A stretch of DNA of 64,000 nucleotides from NCBI GenBank assembly GCA_034680345.1, contig JAXISZ010000002.1, positions 1-64,000 on the forward strand. The letters are read 5' to 3'. The notes under the pieces are model-generated. The model saw only the letters and a program-made list of their open reading frames with translations, was not told where the DNA came from and made no database searches. The translations under genes were made by a program, and so were the position numbers. Positions 51,637-61,500 of this stretch are shown here, piece after piece (within the stretch, counting starts at the first letter, position 1; each line of letters starts with the position of its first letter). Source of the DNA: SXZD01 sp034680345 (GTDB lineage: Bacteria > Pseudomonadota > Gammaproteobacteria > Burkholderiales > Burkholderiaceae_B).

Positions 51637-53259
51637 TCAGTGACGAAAATGACGTACACCAGTAAACACCATGGCTATGCCGCGTTCGTTGGCAGCAGCA
51701 ATCACCTCTTGGTCGCGTACGGAGCCACCTGGCTGTATAACGCAATTTGCGCCTGCATCAATCACCACATCTAACCCATCTCGAAACGGAAAGAATGCGT
51801 CTGAGGCAACGGCTGTACCATTGAGGCTAAGCCCAGCATTTTGGGCTTTGATTGCAGCAATTCGAGCCGAGTCTATTCGGCTCATTTGGCCTGCACCAAC
51901 CCCAATGGTCATGCCTTCATGGCAAAATACAATTGCATTGGACTTCACATACTTGGCTACTCGCCATGCAAATAGGAGATCGTTCCATTGTTGAAGGGTA
52001 GGCTGAATCTGAGTAACCACTTGAAGTTCGCTTTGTTCGATATTGCGTTGATCTGGTGTTTGCACCAAAATACCGCCGCCTACACGTTTTATGTCAAAAC
52101 GATTTTCTCCTTGAGCCAAAGGAATTTCGAGTAAGCGTAGATTGAGTTTGCTAGCTAGAAGGGTTCGCGCTGATTCAGAAAATCCAGGGGCAATAATTAA
52201 TTCAACAAACTGTTTAGAAATCGCCTCAGCGGTTTTTTCGTCAACCGCTTGGTTAAAAGCGATAATTCCCCCAAAAGCTGAGGTGGGGTCGGTTTGAAAC
52301 GCTTTTTGATAAGCCTGTAAACAGTTTGTGCCTATGGCAACCCCACAGGGGTTGGCGTGTTTAATGATAACGCAAGCAGCAGTGTCAAAGGTGCGTACGC
52401 ATTCCCATGCTGCATCTGCATCGGCGATGTTGTTGAAGGATAGCTCTTTGCCTTGTAATTGCCGATAACTGCTCAATAACCCTTCACTTACTTTAAGGTC
52501 ACGATAAAACGCAGCTGTTTGATGTGGATTTTCACCGTACCGCATGTCTTGTACTTTAGTGACTTGAAAACTGAGTACCTCAGGGTATATTTGGCGATTA
52601 GGACTTTCTTCAAGGCGACCGCTTGGGTTTTCTAAACCGCTTAAAAAGCTGGCTACAGCAGCATCGTAGGCGCTGGTGTGAGCAAATGCTTTGGTTGCTA
52701 ATTGAAATCGAGTAGTTAATTGCGTCGCACCATTGTACTTTTGCAAATCGGTGAGCACTTTGGCGTAGTCGCATGGATCAACTACGATGGTGACCCCCGT
52801 ATAGTTTTTAGCGCTAGCTCTGATCATGGCTGGACCGCCAATGTCAATGTTTTCAATAGCGTCCTCAAGTTGTACTGAGTTGCTGGCTGTGGCTTGTTCA
52901 AATGGATATAAATTAACGGCTACTAAATCGATAGTGCTAATGCCGTGAGTTTGCAAAGCTTCTAAGTGACTTGGCTTGTCTCGTCTGGCTAAAAGAGCCC
53001 CATGTATTTTAGGATGTAATGTTTTAACTCGACCATCTAAAATTTCTGGAAAACCAGTGATATTGGCTGCTTCAATGACGGGTATGTTTTCAGCGGTCAA
53101 TAATTTAGCGGTGCCGCCAGTTGATAAAATTTCAACGCCCATAGCATCTAGCGCTTTAGCAAATTCAATCACACCAGTTTTATCTGAAACGCTAATTAAG
53201 GCACGTTTAATTTTGACCAGTTCTGGAGTTCCTGTGGATGGGCCGTTTACTTTAATCAT
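51637..53259 (-). CDS. purH: PurH, bifunctional AICAR transformylase/IMP cyclohydrolase
   Basis: About 540 residues from ATG 53259 (MIKVNGPSTGTPELVKIKRALISVSDKTG). The frame stays open to a GTG at 53319, but that extension has no family counterpart. The N-terminal IMP cyclohydrolase (MGS-like) domain contains ILSTGGTAKLL and GRVKTLHPKIHGALLARRD; the transformylase domain has the catalytic KHANPCG and SDAFFPFRDGLD. It performs the last two steps of de novo IMP synthesis. It lies between fis and ruvC, a common Burkholderiales arrangement. Confidence 0.94.
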   Translation of the reverse strand: MIKVNGPSTGTPELVKIKRALISVSDKTGVIEFAKALDAMGVEILSTGGTAKLLTAENIPVIEAANITGFPEILDGRVKTLHPKIHGALLARRDKPSHLEALQTHGISTIDLVAVNLYPFEQATASNSVQLEDAIENIDIGGPAMIRASAKNYTGVTIVVDPCDYAKVLTDLQKYNGATQLTTRFQLATKAFAHTSAYDAAVASFLSGLENPSGRLEESPNRQIYPEVLSFQVTKVQDMRYGENPHQTAAFYRDLKVSEGLLSSYRQLQGKELSFNNIADADAAWECVRTFDTAACVIIKHANPCGVAIGTNCLQAYQKAFQTDPTSAFGGIIAFNQAVDEKTAEAISKQFVELIIAPGFSESARTLLASKLNLRLLEIPLAQGENRFDIKRVGGGILVQTPDQRNIEQSELQVVTQIQPTLQQWNDLLFAWRVAKYVKSNAIVFCHEGMTIGVGAGQMSRIDSARIAAIKAQNAGLSLNGTAVASDAFFPFRDGLDVVIDAGANCVIQPGGSVRDQEVIAAANERGIAMVFTGVRHFRH

Positions 53260-53333
53260 GTATTTACTATTAGTAAGAGTAATATTGGAGTTGGCAAGGG
53301 ACTTTTGTAAGCCTTGCACAATTTGTTGGCAAT

Positions 53334-53573
53334 TTAAATAAGCTGGTATTGTTGAAGCTTTTTACGCAAAGTGTTGCGATTGATTCCAAGCATTTGACTT
53401 GCAATGGTTTGATTATAGCCAGCTTTGTCCATAACAACTTCCAGCATAGGTTTTTCTACGGCGCTGATAACCATGTCGTAGACTGCATTGCTGGGCTGGT
53501 CTTCTAAATCTGAAAAAAACTTGTCTAAGTGCTGTTTTACACAGTCAGCAATTGTGATGGTTGGTGTGTTCAT
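53334..53573 (-). CDS. fis: Fis, nucleoid-associated regulator
   Basis: A 79-residue Fis-family protein. The C-terminal helix-turn-helix LEVVMDKAGYNQTIASQMLGINRNTLRKKL is nearly identical to the standard Fis end, and the N-terminal part forms the dimer. It binds and bends DNA, affecting rRNA and recombination genes. It follows dusB by 10 bases; dusB-fis is conserved and co-transcribed in most proteobacteria. Confidence 0.94.
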   Translation of the reverse strand: MNTPTITIADCVKQHLDKFFSDLEDQPSNAVYDMVISAVEKPMLEVVMDKAGYNQTIASQMLGINRNTLRKKLQQYQLI

Positions 53574-53583
53574 GCTAATAATT

Positions 53584-54618
53584 TTAATTCAAAAAACAAG
53601 AGCTGTCATGCGGTAAATTTTTGGGAAGACGTTCAAATGCATGGCCGAGTTGCTCAAAAAAATGTTCCGTTGTATCAAGCTGTTCATCTGGGCTTTCTAT
53701 GATCATGAGACGGTTCATAAAAGGGTGTCTTAGCCCAATGATTGGTGCAAGATACCATTGCAAATGTTTTCGAGCAGTGCGCACGCCAGTTCGTGGACCA
53801 TAAAACCGATGGTGGTCTTGAAGATGGGATATTAAACTTTTGTGTACGTCTTTTACTGAAGGTGCTAATAAGGACTCGCCAGTCTCTAGGAAATGTAAAA
53901 TTTCTTTGAAAACCCATGGTTTGCCTTGTGCCGCCCGACCAATCATAAGTGCATCTGCATTTGTGTAGCGCAATACTTTGAGTGCGTCTTGCGGGGTTTT
54001 TATATCGCCATTGGCAACCACGGGTATACGCACAGCCTGCTTAAGCCTAGCTATGGTATCGTATTCAGCAGCCCCTGTAAAACCGCAGGCGCGAGTGCGT
54101 CCATGTAAAGTGAGCATTTGAACGCCGACACTTTCTGCCAGTTGTCCTATTTGAAGGGCGTTTCTCTCATTAGGGGCCCAGCCAGTACGAAATTTTAAGG
54201 TAACAGGTACACCATGGGGTTTAGCAGCGCCAACCACCGCTTGTAAAATTTTGGCTACAAGACCTTCATTTTTTAATAATGCTGAACCCGCGGCGGCATT
54301 ACAGACTTTTTTTGCTGGACAACCCATATTGATGTCAATAATTTGCGCACCCTTGGTTATATTGTAAGTGGTGGCTTGTGCCATCATTTCTGGGTCGCTG
54401 CCTGCAATTTGTACAGCAATTGGTTCGGTTTCCCCGTCGTGGTTTAGGCGGCGAGTTGATTTGTCTGTCGCCCACAATAGTGGGTTGCTTGCCGCCATTT
54501 CAGACACTGCATAGCCAGCACCCCAGTGTTTGCATAGATGGCGAAAAGGTTGGTCGGTTACCCCAGCCATAGGGGCAAGGAAAAGAATGTTTGAGGCTGT
54601 ATAAGGCCCTATGTGCAT
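53584..54618 (-). CDS. dusB: DusB, tRNA-dihydrouridine synthase
   Basis: A 344-residue flavoenzyme that reduces uridine to dihydrouridine in the tRNA D-loop. It shows FLAPMAGVTDQPFRHLCKHWGAGYAVSEM at the start, INMGCPAKKVCNAAAGSALL with the catalytic cysteine, LTLHGRTRACGFTGAAEY, and VVANGDIKTPQDA, all TIM-barrel FMN-site segments. Upstream partner of fis. Typical length for DusB. Confidence 0.94.
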   Translation of the reverse strand: MHIGPYTASNILFLAPMAGVTDQPFRHLCKHWGAGYAVSEMAASNPLLWATDKSTRRLNHDGETEPIAVQIAGSDPEMMAQATTYNITKGAQIIDINMGCPAKKVCNAAAGSALLKNEGLVAKILQAVVGAAKPHGVPVTLKFRTGWAPNERNALQIGQLAESVGVQMLTLHGRTRACGFTGAAEYDTIARLKQAVRIPVVANGDIKTPQDALKVLRYTNADALMIGRAAQGKPWVFKEILHFLETGESLLAPSVKDVHKSLISHLQDHHRFYGPRTGVRTARKHLQWYLAPIIGLRHPFMNRLMIIESPDEQLDTTEHFFEQLGHAFERLPKNLPHDSSCFLN

Positions 54619-54736
54619 GTCTTTAATAAAGAATTTTTTAAAATCATATTTTACGCGTAATACATAAGCTGTGTTTGAAAAGTGCTTTTTTTATGAAAAT
54701 TGAGCATTTTTCAGTAAAAACAACTTCGGTGGGGGG

Positions 54737-55309
54737 TTATTGATTCGATTGATGTGGGTCTTCAGGAACAAGCGATGTTGCTACGGCCATAAGATTTTCA
54801 AAAATTTCTGTGCCTGCTGGTAATACTTTGGCTTGATCCATTAAAGTGCGAGAGCCTTTGCCTGTTTTAACTAAAAAAGTTTTACAACCTACGGCGCTCG
54901 CTGCTTGTAAATCACGCAAAGAGTCGCCAACAGCAATCACAGCCTCTAGGCTGATGTTATAGCGAAGCGCTACTTCTTCAAACATCCCTGGTTTGGGTTT
55001 TCGGCATGAACATTGTGATTCTGGCCCATGTGGGCAGAAAAAAATGGCGTCAATCTTACCCCCCACCTCTGTTGCCAACCGAATCATTTTATTGTGCATT
55101 GCTGCCAGGGCCTCCAGATCAAATAAACCCTTGGCAATCCCGGATTGATTGGTTATCACTACAACGTGATAGCCTGCTCGGTTCAAGCGGGCAATCGCTT
55201 CTAAACTACCTGGAATTGGGTGCCATTCATCGACTGATTTAATGTAATTGTCTGAATCTTCGTTGATAACACCATCGCGATCCAGCAAAATTAGTTTGGT
55301 TTGGTTCAA
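54737..55309 (-). CDS. gmhB: GmhB, heptose-1,7-bisphosphate 7-phosphatase
   Basis: A 190-residue HAD phosphatase. The nucleophile motif DRDGVINED is at the N-terminus, then VVVITNQSGIAKG, a zinc loop CPHGPESQCSCRKPKPGMF (four Cys/His ligands) and the last motif VGDSLRDLQAA. It makes D-glycero-heptose-1-phosphate for the ADP-heptose of LPS core. 17 bases downstream of glyS. A plsC-like gene often follows gmhB in relatives but is absent here. Confidence 0.93.
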   Translation of the reverse strand: MNQTKLILLDRDGVINEDSDNYIKSVDEWHPIPGSLEAIARLNRAGYHVVVITNQSGIAKGLFDLEALAAMHNKMIRLATEVGGKIDAIFFCPHGPESQCSCRKPKPGMFEEVALRYNISLEAVIAVGDSLRDLQAASAVGCKTFLVKTGKGSRTLMDQAKVLPAGTEIFENLMAVATSLVPEDPHQSNQ

Positions 55310-55326
55310 GCAAGCTCCAGGTTAAT

Positions 55327-57414
55327 TTAGTTTGTTGCTAGTTGTGCAAGGTCTGCTATATTATTCATGGTTTTGTGTAATAACGCCAAAAGTGACAGAC
55401 GATTTTCGCGCACTTCTTTTACATCGACCATCACCATTACATCATTGAAGAACTCGTCAATTTCAGGTTTAATTGTGGCCAGTAGTAGCAAAGCCTCTGT
55501 ATTGGCATTATTTTCAAAGTGCGATAGCGCTTTTGGAAGTAGGTTTTGTAATTTCGTCGCTAGGGCTTTTTCCGCTGGTTCGACTAGCAAGTGATTGATA
55601 ATTTCTGTGGTTTGGTGTTCTGATTTTTTTAATAGGTTACTGATGCGTTTGTTGGCACTGGCAAGGGCGTTGGCCTCTGGCAGTTTTGCAAAGGCTTTGA
55701 CTGCTTTTAGGTGATCAATAATTTTATTGAATTCATAGGGGCGTTTGCTTAAAACAGCAGCTATCTCAGTGTTGCTAAAGCCTTGCTCTCGTAGATAGCT
55801 GCGTAAACGGTCTAAAATAAACTCAAATATTGCATTGTCGTTGTTTTTAACACTTTGAAAAGGTTCAAATAATTCACGGGCGTGCCGTATCAAATGAATG
55901 ATGTTCAGGGCTAGATTTTTTTCAATTAAAATACGAATGATGCCAAGCGCATGCCGTCTTAAAGCAAAGGGGTCGCGGTCTCCAGTGGGAATTAGGCCAA
56001 TACTATAAATGCCCACCAGTGTTTCAAGTTTATCTGCCAATGCTAAGCAAATACCAAGCGTGCTTTTAGGCAGGGTATCCCCAGAAAATCTGGGGTGATA
56101 ATGTTCTTCAATGGCGTGTGGGATATCGCCTGTTTCGCCATCTATAGCCGCATAGTGCATGCCCATGATTCCCTGTAACTCTGGAAACTCACCAACCATT
56201 TCAGAGACAAGATCAGCTTTAGCTAGTTCAGCGGCTCGTTTTGCAATGTTCGGATCTAATTGAAGATATTTTGCCAAGTGTTTAGCCAGTGAGCCCAAGC
56301 GAGCAACACGGTCTGCTTGTGTGCCAAGTTGGTTATGATAGACAACTTGGCTGAGTTGTTGTTGTCTATTTATTAACGGTTGTTTACAATCTTGTTTAAA
56401 GAAAAATTCAGCATCAGATAAGCGTGCTCGCAAAACCCGTTCATTGCCTGCAATAATCTGTTCAGGTTGCTGTGTTTCAATATTTGACACCAATAAAAAT
56501 CGATTGCGCATAACGCCCGATGGGTTTGTTAAGGCAAAATATTTTTGATTAGTTTGCATGGTCAAAATAAGACATTCTTGAGGCACTTGAAGAAATTCTG
56601 CAGCAAAACTACCGCTATAAACAATTGGCCATTCTACAAGAGCGGTGACCTCTTCGATCAATCTATCAGGCGCTAGAACAATGTCTTGTTGAGCCGCTTT
56701 TTGCAGTTGCTCGCATATGAGCGCACGGCGTTTTTCAAAACTGGCGATAACCTTGCCTTGTTGCTCTAGGATAACTTCGTAAGCATCGGCATTGTCTATG
56801 GATAATAGACCGTTGCTTAAAAAGCGGTGCCCATAGGTATTACGATTTGCGTTTAGCCCCAGCACGGACACTTCCACTATGTTTTGGCCGTGTAATGCGA
56901 TTAAATTATGAGCTGGACGAGCAAAGTACACCGTATTGCCATGGTCGCGCTGATAGCTCATTAGTTTTGGGATGGGTAGTTTTTCAACGGCTATTTGTAG
57001 TGCGGCATTTAATGCAACAGGCAAGGACAGCCCTTTGGCTAGGTGACGGTAACAGAGTTGTTCTTGTTTGCCGTCGTTGTAGCGGGTTAGGTCTTTGATA
57101 TCAATGTGAGATAGTCCAAGCGCGTTTAGTTTTTTTAGCAATGGAGGGGTTGCTTGCCCGAATGTATCTAAACCAATATTGACGGGCAGTAATTTAATTT
57201 CTGTAGGTTGATCTGGCGCACGATCTTTGACATTGGTAATATGTACGGCTAATCTTCGCGGACTGGCATAACAGCTTGTTTGGCTATTTGGTTGTAGTAG
57301 CCCATTTTTTTTTAATTCTTCGGACACCAGGTTGCCAAAAGTTTCCCCAAGGTTTTGTAGAGCCTTAGGTGGCAATTCTTCGGTGAATAATTCAACCAAT
57401 AGACTTGGATTCAT
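55327..57414 (-). CDS. glyS: Glycyl-tRNA synthetase beta chain
   Basis: A 695-residue beta subunit of the tetrameric (alpha2beta2) bacterial glycyl-tRNA synthetase. The start LLVELFTEELPPKALQNLG is standard, LADKLETLVGIYSIGLIPTGDRDPFALRRHALGIIRI marks the HD-like region, and the end MVMVDVKEVRENRLSLLALL covers the anticodon-binding part. It pairs with GlyQ, encoded 75 bases upstream. Length is normal. Confidence 0.95.
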   Translation of the reverse strand: MNPSLLVELFTEELPPKALQNLGETFGNLVSEELKKNGLLQPNSQTSCYASPRRLAVHITNVKDRAPDQPTEIKLLPVNIGLDTFGQATPPLLKKLNALGLSHIDIKDLTRYNDGKQEQLCYRHLAKGLSLPVALNAALQIAVEKLPIPKLMSYQRDHGNTVYFARPAHNLIALHGQNIVEVSVLGLNANRNTYGHRFLSNGLLSIDNADAYEVILEQQGKVIASFEKRRALICEQLQKAAQQDIVLAPDRLIEEVTALVEWPIVYSGSFAAEFLQVPQECLILTMQTNQKYFALTNPSGVMRNRFLLVSNIETQQPEQIIAGNERVLRARLSDAEFFFKQDCKQPLINRQQQLSQVVYHNQLGTQADRVARLGSLAKHLAKYLQLDPNIAKRAAELAKADLVSEMVGEFPELQGIMGMHYAAIDGETGDIPHAIEEHYHPRFSGDTLPKSTLGICLALADKLETLVGIYSIGLIPTGDRDPFALRRHALGIIRILIEKNLALNIIHLIRHARELFEPFQSVKNNDNAIFEFILDRLRSYLREQGFSNTEIAAVLSKRPYEFNKIIDHLKAVKAFAKLPEANALASANKRISNLLKKSEHQTTEIINHLLVEPAEKALATKLQNLLPKALSHFENNANTEALLLLATIKPEIDEFFNDVMVMVDVKEVRENRLSLLALLHKTMNNIADLAQLATN

Positions 57415-57489
57415 CGCGCTGTGTTTTCTATAGAGTCTTAAAGTAATTTTTAATCGTTGTTAGTGATGCGGTGGTTTGTTAGCTAGGCC

Positions 57490-58395
57490 TTAAGTGGTTG
57501 AGTTTTCTAGCATTGGAAATCCCAAACTTTGCCGAGATTCAAAGTAGGCTGTGGCTACTGCTTTTGATAAAGCGCGTATGCGTCCAATGTAACTGGCCCG
57601 TTCTGTTACTGAGATTGCACCGCGGGCATCAAGTAAGTTGAATGTATGGGCAGCTTTTAAAATTTTTTCATAAGCTGGAAGGGCTAGACCTGTGTTGATT
57701 AGTCGTTGTGCTTCAAGTTCGTATTCTGCAAAATGTTTAAACAGCAATTCTTTATTGCTGTGCTCAAAATTGTAAGCTGATTGTTCAACTTCATTTTGAT
57801 GAAAAACATCGCCATAGGTGAGTTGTTTTTTAATACCATCGACTTCCCATTCGGTCCATACTAAGTCGTAGACATTCTCTTTGCCTTGTAAGTACATCAC
57901 CAAGCGTTCAGTACCGTAAGTGATTTCTCCGAGGATGGGCTTACAGTCTAACCCCCCCACTTGTTGAAAGTAGGTGAACTGCGTCACTTCCATGCCATTG
58001 AGCCAAACTTCCCAACCTAAGCCCCATGCGCCTAAAGTGGGGTTTTCCCAATCATCCTCAACAAACCGAATATCATTTAAGCTGGAATCTATACCCAAAG
58101 CTTTTAAAGAGCCGAGATATAAGTCGAGAATGTTTTTTGGGGCTGGTTTAAGTACCACTTGGTATTGGTAGTAATGTTGCATGCGGTTAGGATTGTCTCC
58201 GTAGCGGCCATCTTTGGGGCGGCGCGAGGGTTGTACATAAGCGGCACGCCAAGGCTCTGGACCTAGAGCGCGTAAAAATGTAGCGGTGTGGCTGGTTCCT
58301 GCCCCCACTTCTAGGTCTATGGGCTGTAAGAGAGCGCAACCCTGACGATCCCAGTAATTTTGTAGTGTTAAAATGGCTTGCTGAAAAGTGAGCAT
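57490..58395 (-). CDS. glyQ: Glycyl-tRNA synthetase alpha chain
   Basis: A 301-residue class II catalytic subunit. It begins LTFQQAILTLQNYWDRQGCALLQPIDLEVGAGTSHTATFLRALGPEPW and contains YVQPSRRPKDGRYGDNPNRMQHYYQYQVVLKP, both invariant family segments for ATP and glycine binding. It makes Gly-tRNA with GlyS, encoded downstream. The gene is 56 bases after gabD. Confidence 0.96.
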   Translation of the reverse strand: MLTFQQAILTLQNYWDRQGCALLQPIDLEVGAGTSHTATFLRALGPEPWRAAYVQPSRRPKDGRYGDNPNRMQHYYQYQVVLKPAPKNILDLYLGSLKALGIDSSLNDIRFVEDDWENPTLGAWGLGWEVWLNGMEVTQFTYFQQVGGLDCKPILGEITYGTERLVMYLQGKENVYDLVWTEWEVDGIKKQLTYGDVFHQNEVEQSAYNFEHSNKELLFKHFAEYELEAQRLINTGLALPAYEKILKAAHTFNLLDARGAISVTERASYIGRIRALSKAVATAYFESRQSLGFPMLENSTT

Positions 58396-58451
58396 AGTGA
58401 TTTCCTGTTGTTTTGTTTTTGGTTTTAATTTTTCTTATAAACACACTGATT

Positions 58452-59921
58452 TTAGCTGTAATTTTGCATTCCACCCAAACAAAGGTACTTGGTTTCTAGG
58501 TATTCTTCAATGCCCCAGCGCGATCCTTCTCGACCAAATCCAGATTGTTTAAGACCACCAAACGGTGCAATCTCATTGGAGATGAGTCCAGTATTAACAC
58601 CTATCATGCCATATTCTAACGCTTTGGCAACTCTAAAAATTTGTGCGATATTTTGGCTAAAGAAATAAGCTGCCAAACCATATTCAGGATGATTGGCTTT
58701 AGTAATCACTTCTGCTTCGTTATTAAAGCTTAAAATGGCTGCTACTGGGCCAAAGGTTTCCTCTTGACATATCAGCATAGAGTCTTTGACTTGATGAACA
58801 ACAGTGGGTTGGAAAAATAACGCTCCAGCGTTATCAATTTGCCCGCCTGTAAGTAGTTGAGCCCCCTGATTGATTGCATCTTGAACATGGTGTTTCACCT
58901 TGTTGAGTGCTGCTTGGTCAATGAGTGGACCTAGGTCGTTGTTGGGGTCTAGGCCATTACCCACTTTTAATTGGCTGGCTTTTTCGGCAAGACGCTGAGC
59001 AAATTCATCAGCAATTGATTGATGAATATAAAATCGGTTGCTACAGATGCAAGTTTGTCCTGCATTTCGGTATTTGGAGGTTACTGCGGCAGAGACCGCA
59101 GCATCAAGGTCTGCGTCAGCAAAAACAATAAATGGAGCGTGCCCCCCCAGTTCCATTGAGCATCTTTTGATTGTTGGTGCGCATTGTTTTAGAAGTTCAC
59201 GTCCCACTTGTGTTGATCCTGTGAACGATAGTTTTTTAATCAATGGGCTTTCACATAATATTTTGCCAACGGCTATGGATTGAGTTTGGTCTGCTGGCAG
59301 TATATTGATCACACCGGCAGGAATTCCAGCCATTTGCGCCAATTTTGCTAAAGCCAGTGCTGATAAAGGGGTTTGTTCTGCTGGTTTGATTACAATTGTG
59401 CAGCCTGCAGCCAAAGCGGGGGCCGCTTTTCGAGTGATCATTGCCATAGGGAAATTCCACGGCGTAATGGCTGCGCAAACCCCTACAGGTTCTTGAAAAA
59501 CCAAAAGTTCTTTGTCTTTTTGTGGGCTTGATAGTAGACTGCCTTCAATCCGTTTTGCTTGTTCGGAAAACCACTCAACAAAGGACGCTCCATAACTGAT
59601 TTCTTCAACTGCTTCTTGCAAGGGCTTGCCTTGTTCTAGCGTCAAGAGTTGGGCCAGTTCGGTTTGATAGTTTTTAATTAAATTAAACCACTCTCGTAAA
59701 TATTGAGAGCGTTGTTTGGCGGGGGTTCCTTTCCAGTTTGCTAGGGCTTGATGAGCAGCCAAAATAGCGTGTTCGGTGTCCGTAACGTTGGCGTTTTCCA
59801 CTTCTGTGAGCACTTCTCCAGTGGCGGGGTTGATCACGGTGAATGTTTTTTGACTGGCTGTAGGTACAAATTGATTGTTGATGAACAGTTTTTTTTGAAA
59901 AAGTTCGCTTTTTTCGAGCAT
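58452..59921 (-). CDS. gabD: NAD(P)-dependent succinate-semialdehyde dehydrogenase
   Basis: A 489-residue aldehyde dehydrogenase, closest by eye to GabD. It has the cofactor segment ITPWNFPMAMITRKAAPALAAG, the loop KLSFTGSTQVGRELLKQCA, the catalytic Glu in MELGGHAPFIVFADADLD, the catalytic Cys in YRNAGQTCICSNRF, and the end FGGLKQSGFGREGSRWGIEEYLETKYLCLGG. It oxidises succinate semialdehyde to succinate, linking GABA or 4-hydroxybutyrate breakdown to the TCA cycle. No gabT or gabP is nearby, so the exact substrate is less certain. Confidence 0.88.
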   Translation of the reverse strand: MLEKSELFQKKLFINNQFVPTASQKTFTVINPATGEVLTEVENANVTDTEHAILAAHQALANWKGTPAKQRSQYLREWFNLIKNYQTELAQLLTLEQGKPLQEAVEEISYGASFVEWFSEQAKRIEGSLLSSPQKDKELLVFQEPVGVCAAITPWNFPMAMITRKAAPALAAGCTIVIKPAEQTPLSALALAKLAQMAGIPAGVINILPADQTQSIAVGKILCESPLIKKLSFTGSTQVGRELLKQCAPTIKRCSMELGGHAPFIVFADADLDAAVSAAVTSKYRNAGQTCICSNRFYIHQSIADEFAQRLAEKASQLKVGNGLDPNNDLGPLIDQAALNKVKHHVQDAINQGAQLLTGGQIDNAGALFFQPTVVHQVKDSMLICQEETFGPVAAILSFNNEAEVITKANHPEYGLAAYFFSQNIAQIFRVAKALEYGMIGVNTGLISNEIAPFGGLKQSGFGREGSRWGIEEYLETKYLCLGGMQNYS

Positions 59922-59951
59922 TGCAGCGTCCTTTCAGTGATGAGCTTCTAT

Positions 59952-60764
59952 CTATTTTGGGCTTTGGTATGCAGTTGAATTGGTCAGCGCGAGCGCTTGA
60001 GCGCAAGCAAATAATCCGGCGGTTTCTGTTCTCAAGACCCTTGGCCCTAGTTTTGCTAATTGAAAATGGTTGTTTATTGCAATTTGGGTTTCTTCAGAAC
60101 TCCAGCCGCCTTCTGGGCCTATAGCTATGATTAGCTCCGGTTCAGTTATATTTAGGCAATGGCCCCTTAGATTTTCATGCCAGCGCTTAAACCAAGTTGT
60201 TAGTTGTTGTGCAAGTTCTTGGGTGTTTGGTTGTGGGTGGAACCAAAGTTTCAGAGCATTGGGTTGTGTTGTAAAATTTTCTAAGAAGTTTGACAGTGTC
60301 TCGGGTGAATAAAGTTCTGGTTGTTCTGCCCGTCCGCATTGGCTGCATGCGCTGGTAACAATGCGTTGCCAGTGTTGTAAGCGTTTTTGTTGTCGTTCAT
60401 GATTTAGGCGCAAAACGCTGCGTTGGGCTTGAATGGGTGCAATACGATTAACCCCAGCTTCGCAGCTTTTTTCAATAATCCAGTCCATTTTATCGCCTTC
60501 AGGTAACGCCTGCACCAAAGTAATGTGCAAACAGTTGCGGGGGCTTTTTTCACCGAGGGCAATAATTTCAGCGCTAACTTGAATCTTGTTTTTAAGGTTG
60601 TGAATTTTTAAATGCGCTTTGCGGAATTGGCCATCACCGTTCCACAGCTCAATCGCATCTGTATGCTTAAGGCGTAATACCTTAATGGCGTGGTGCGCTA
60701 GCGTATCGGGAAAGATTACTACATCCCCAACCTGTAATTGTGTATCTAAGAAAAATCGAGGCAT
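59952..60764 (-). CDS. rsmE: RsmE, 16S rRNA m3U1498 methyltransferase
   Basis: A 270-residue SPOUT methyltransferase. The N-terminal PUA-like domain starts MPRFFLDTQLQVGDVVIFPDTLAHH, and the knotted C-terminal domain contains ALPEGDKMDWIIEKSCEAGVNRIAPIQAQRSV and the SAM-site segments IAIGPEGGWSSEE and LGPRVLRTETAG. It methylates U1498 of 16S rRNA. 30 bases upstream of gabD. Confidence 0.94.
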   Translation of the reverse strand: MPRFFLDTQLQVGDVVIFPDTLAHHAIKVLRLKHTDAIELWNGDGQFRKAHLKIHNLKNKIQVSAEIIALGEKSPRNCLHITLVQALPEGDKMDWIIEKSCEAGVNRIAPIQAQRSVLRLNHERQQKRLQHWQRIVTSACSQCGRAEQPELYSPETLSNFLENFTTQPNALKLWFHPQPNTQELAQQLTTWFKRWHENLRGHCLNITEPELIIAIGPEGGWSSEETQIAINNHFQLAKLGPRVLRTETAGLFACAQALALTNSTAYQSPK

Positions 60765-60888
60765 CTTAAAAGCACACCCCTGAGTTGGGCGTCAAAGAAA
60801 GAACAAATAGGATTCTGATTGGATACTAATAGCTTATCACTTACGTATTGATGAAAACGAAGATCAACACACTTTAATTTAAATTTTA

Positions 60889-61338
60889 TCATTCGATGAG
60901 CATGGTGCCTATAAGTCGGTCATGTAAAAATTGTTTGTTTTTATCGAAAAAGTACCACATGTAGCTAACACCAGACAATACCAGTGGGTAGCAAAGCAGG
61001 TAACGAAGCAAAGCTTGCTTTACTGAAATAGTTTGTTGATTTGTATTGACTAAGCGAATATGCCAGGTTTTCATGGCAAGTGTTTGTCCTCCATGTGTCC
61101 AAAACCAAATAAAATAAAGTCCTAGGACAAAAAAAAGCCAAACTTGTCTTGCGTGTCGTAAGTACAAACCGTGTTTGCTTTGGGTTAATGTATCGAACAG
61201 GTAAGCAGCTAAAAATACCACTCCAAATAAAAGTAGCGTTTCATACAAAACACAGGCCAAGCGCTTTAAAAGCTTTGGTGATTTGAAGGTGAATTGGCTT
61301 TCAGGCTTATTTTCAGGGGTTTTTTTTGGGGGATTCAT
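60889..61338 (-). CDS. RDD-family membrane protein
   Basis: A 149-residue inner-membrane protein with three to four helices. It contains the family opening LLKRLACVLYETLLLFGVVFLAAYLFD (here an R with a following Y/E in place of the usual RxxD-type pair) and the middle WTHGGQTLAMKTWHIRLV, with QALLRYLLCYP after it. RDD proteins are poorly understood; some are linked to ion exchange. It is part of a conserved Burkholderiales block with DUF3106, DUF3619 and an ECF sigma factor. Confidence 0.85.
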   Translation of the reverse strand: MNPPKKTPENKPESQFTFKSPKLLKRLACVLYETLLLFGVVFLAAYLFDTLTQSKHGLYLRHARQVWLFFVLGLYFIWFWTHGGQTLAMKTWHIRLVNTNQQTISVKQALLRYLLCYPLVLSGVSYMWYFFDKNKQFLHDRLIGTMLIE

Positions 61339-61500
61339 TGATGCTGGGCAGATATTAATAGAATATGAGGTTATGTTGTGATTGCTTAACTAATGCTAAC
61401 GGACTCAGTTTCAGCACAATGACGGACCGTTTTTTAGTTTCAGACGTTGCTGAAAATGAATAAACCTTAGTGCATTGGTTATTTTAAGTTTTCAGTGAGA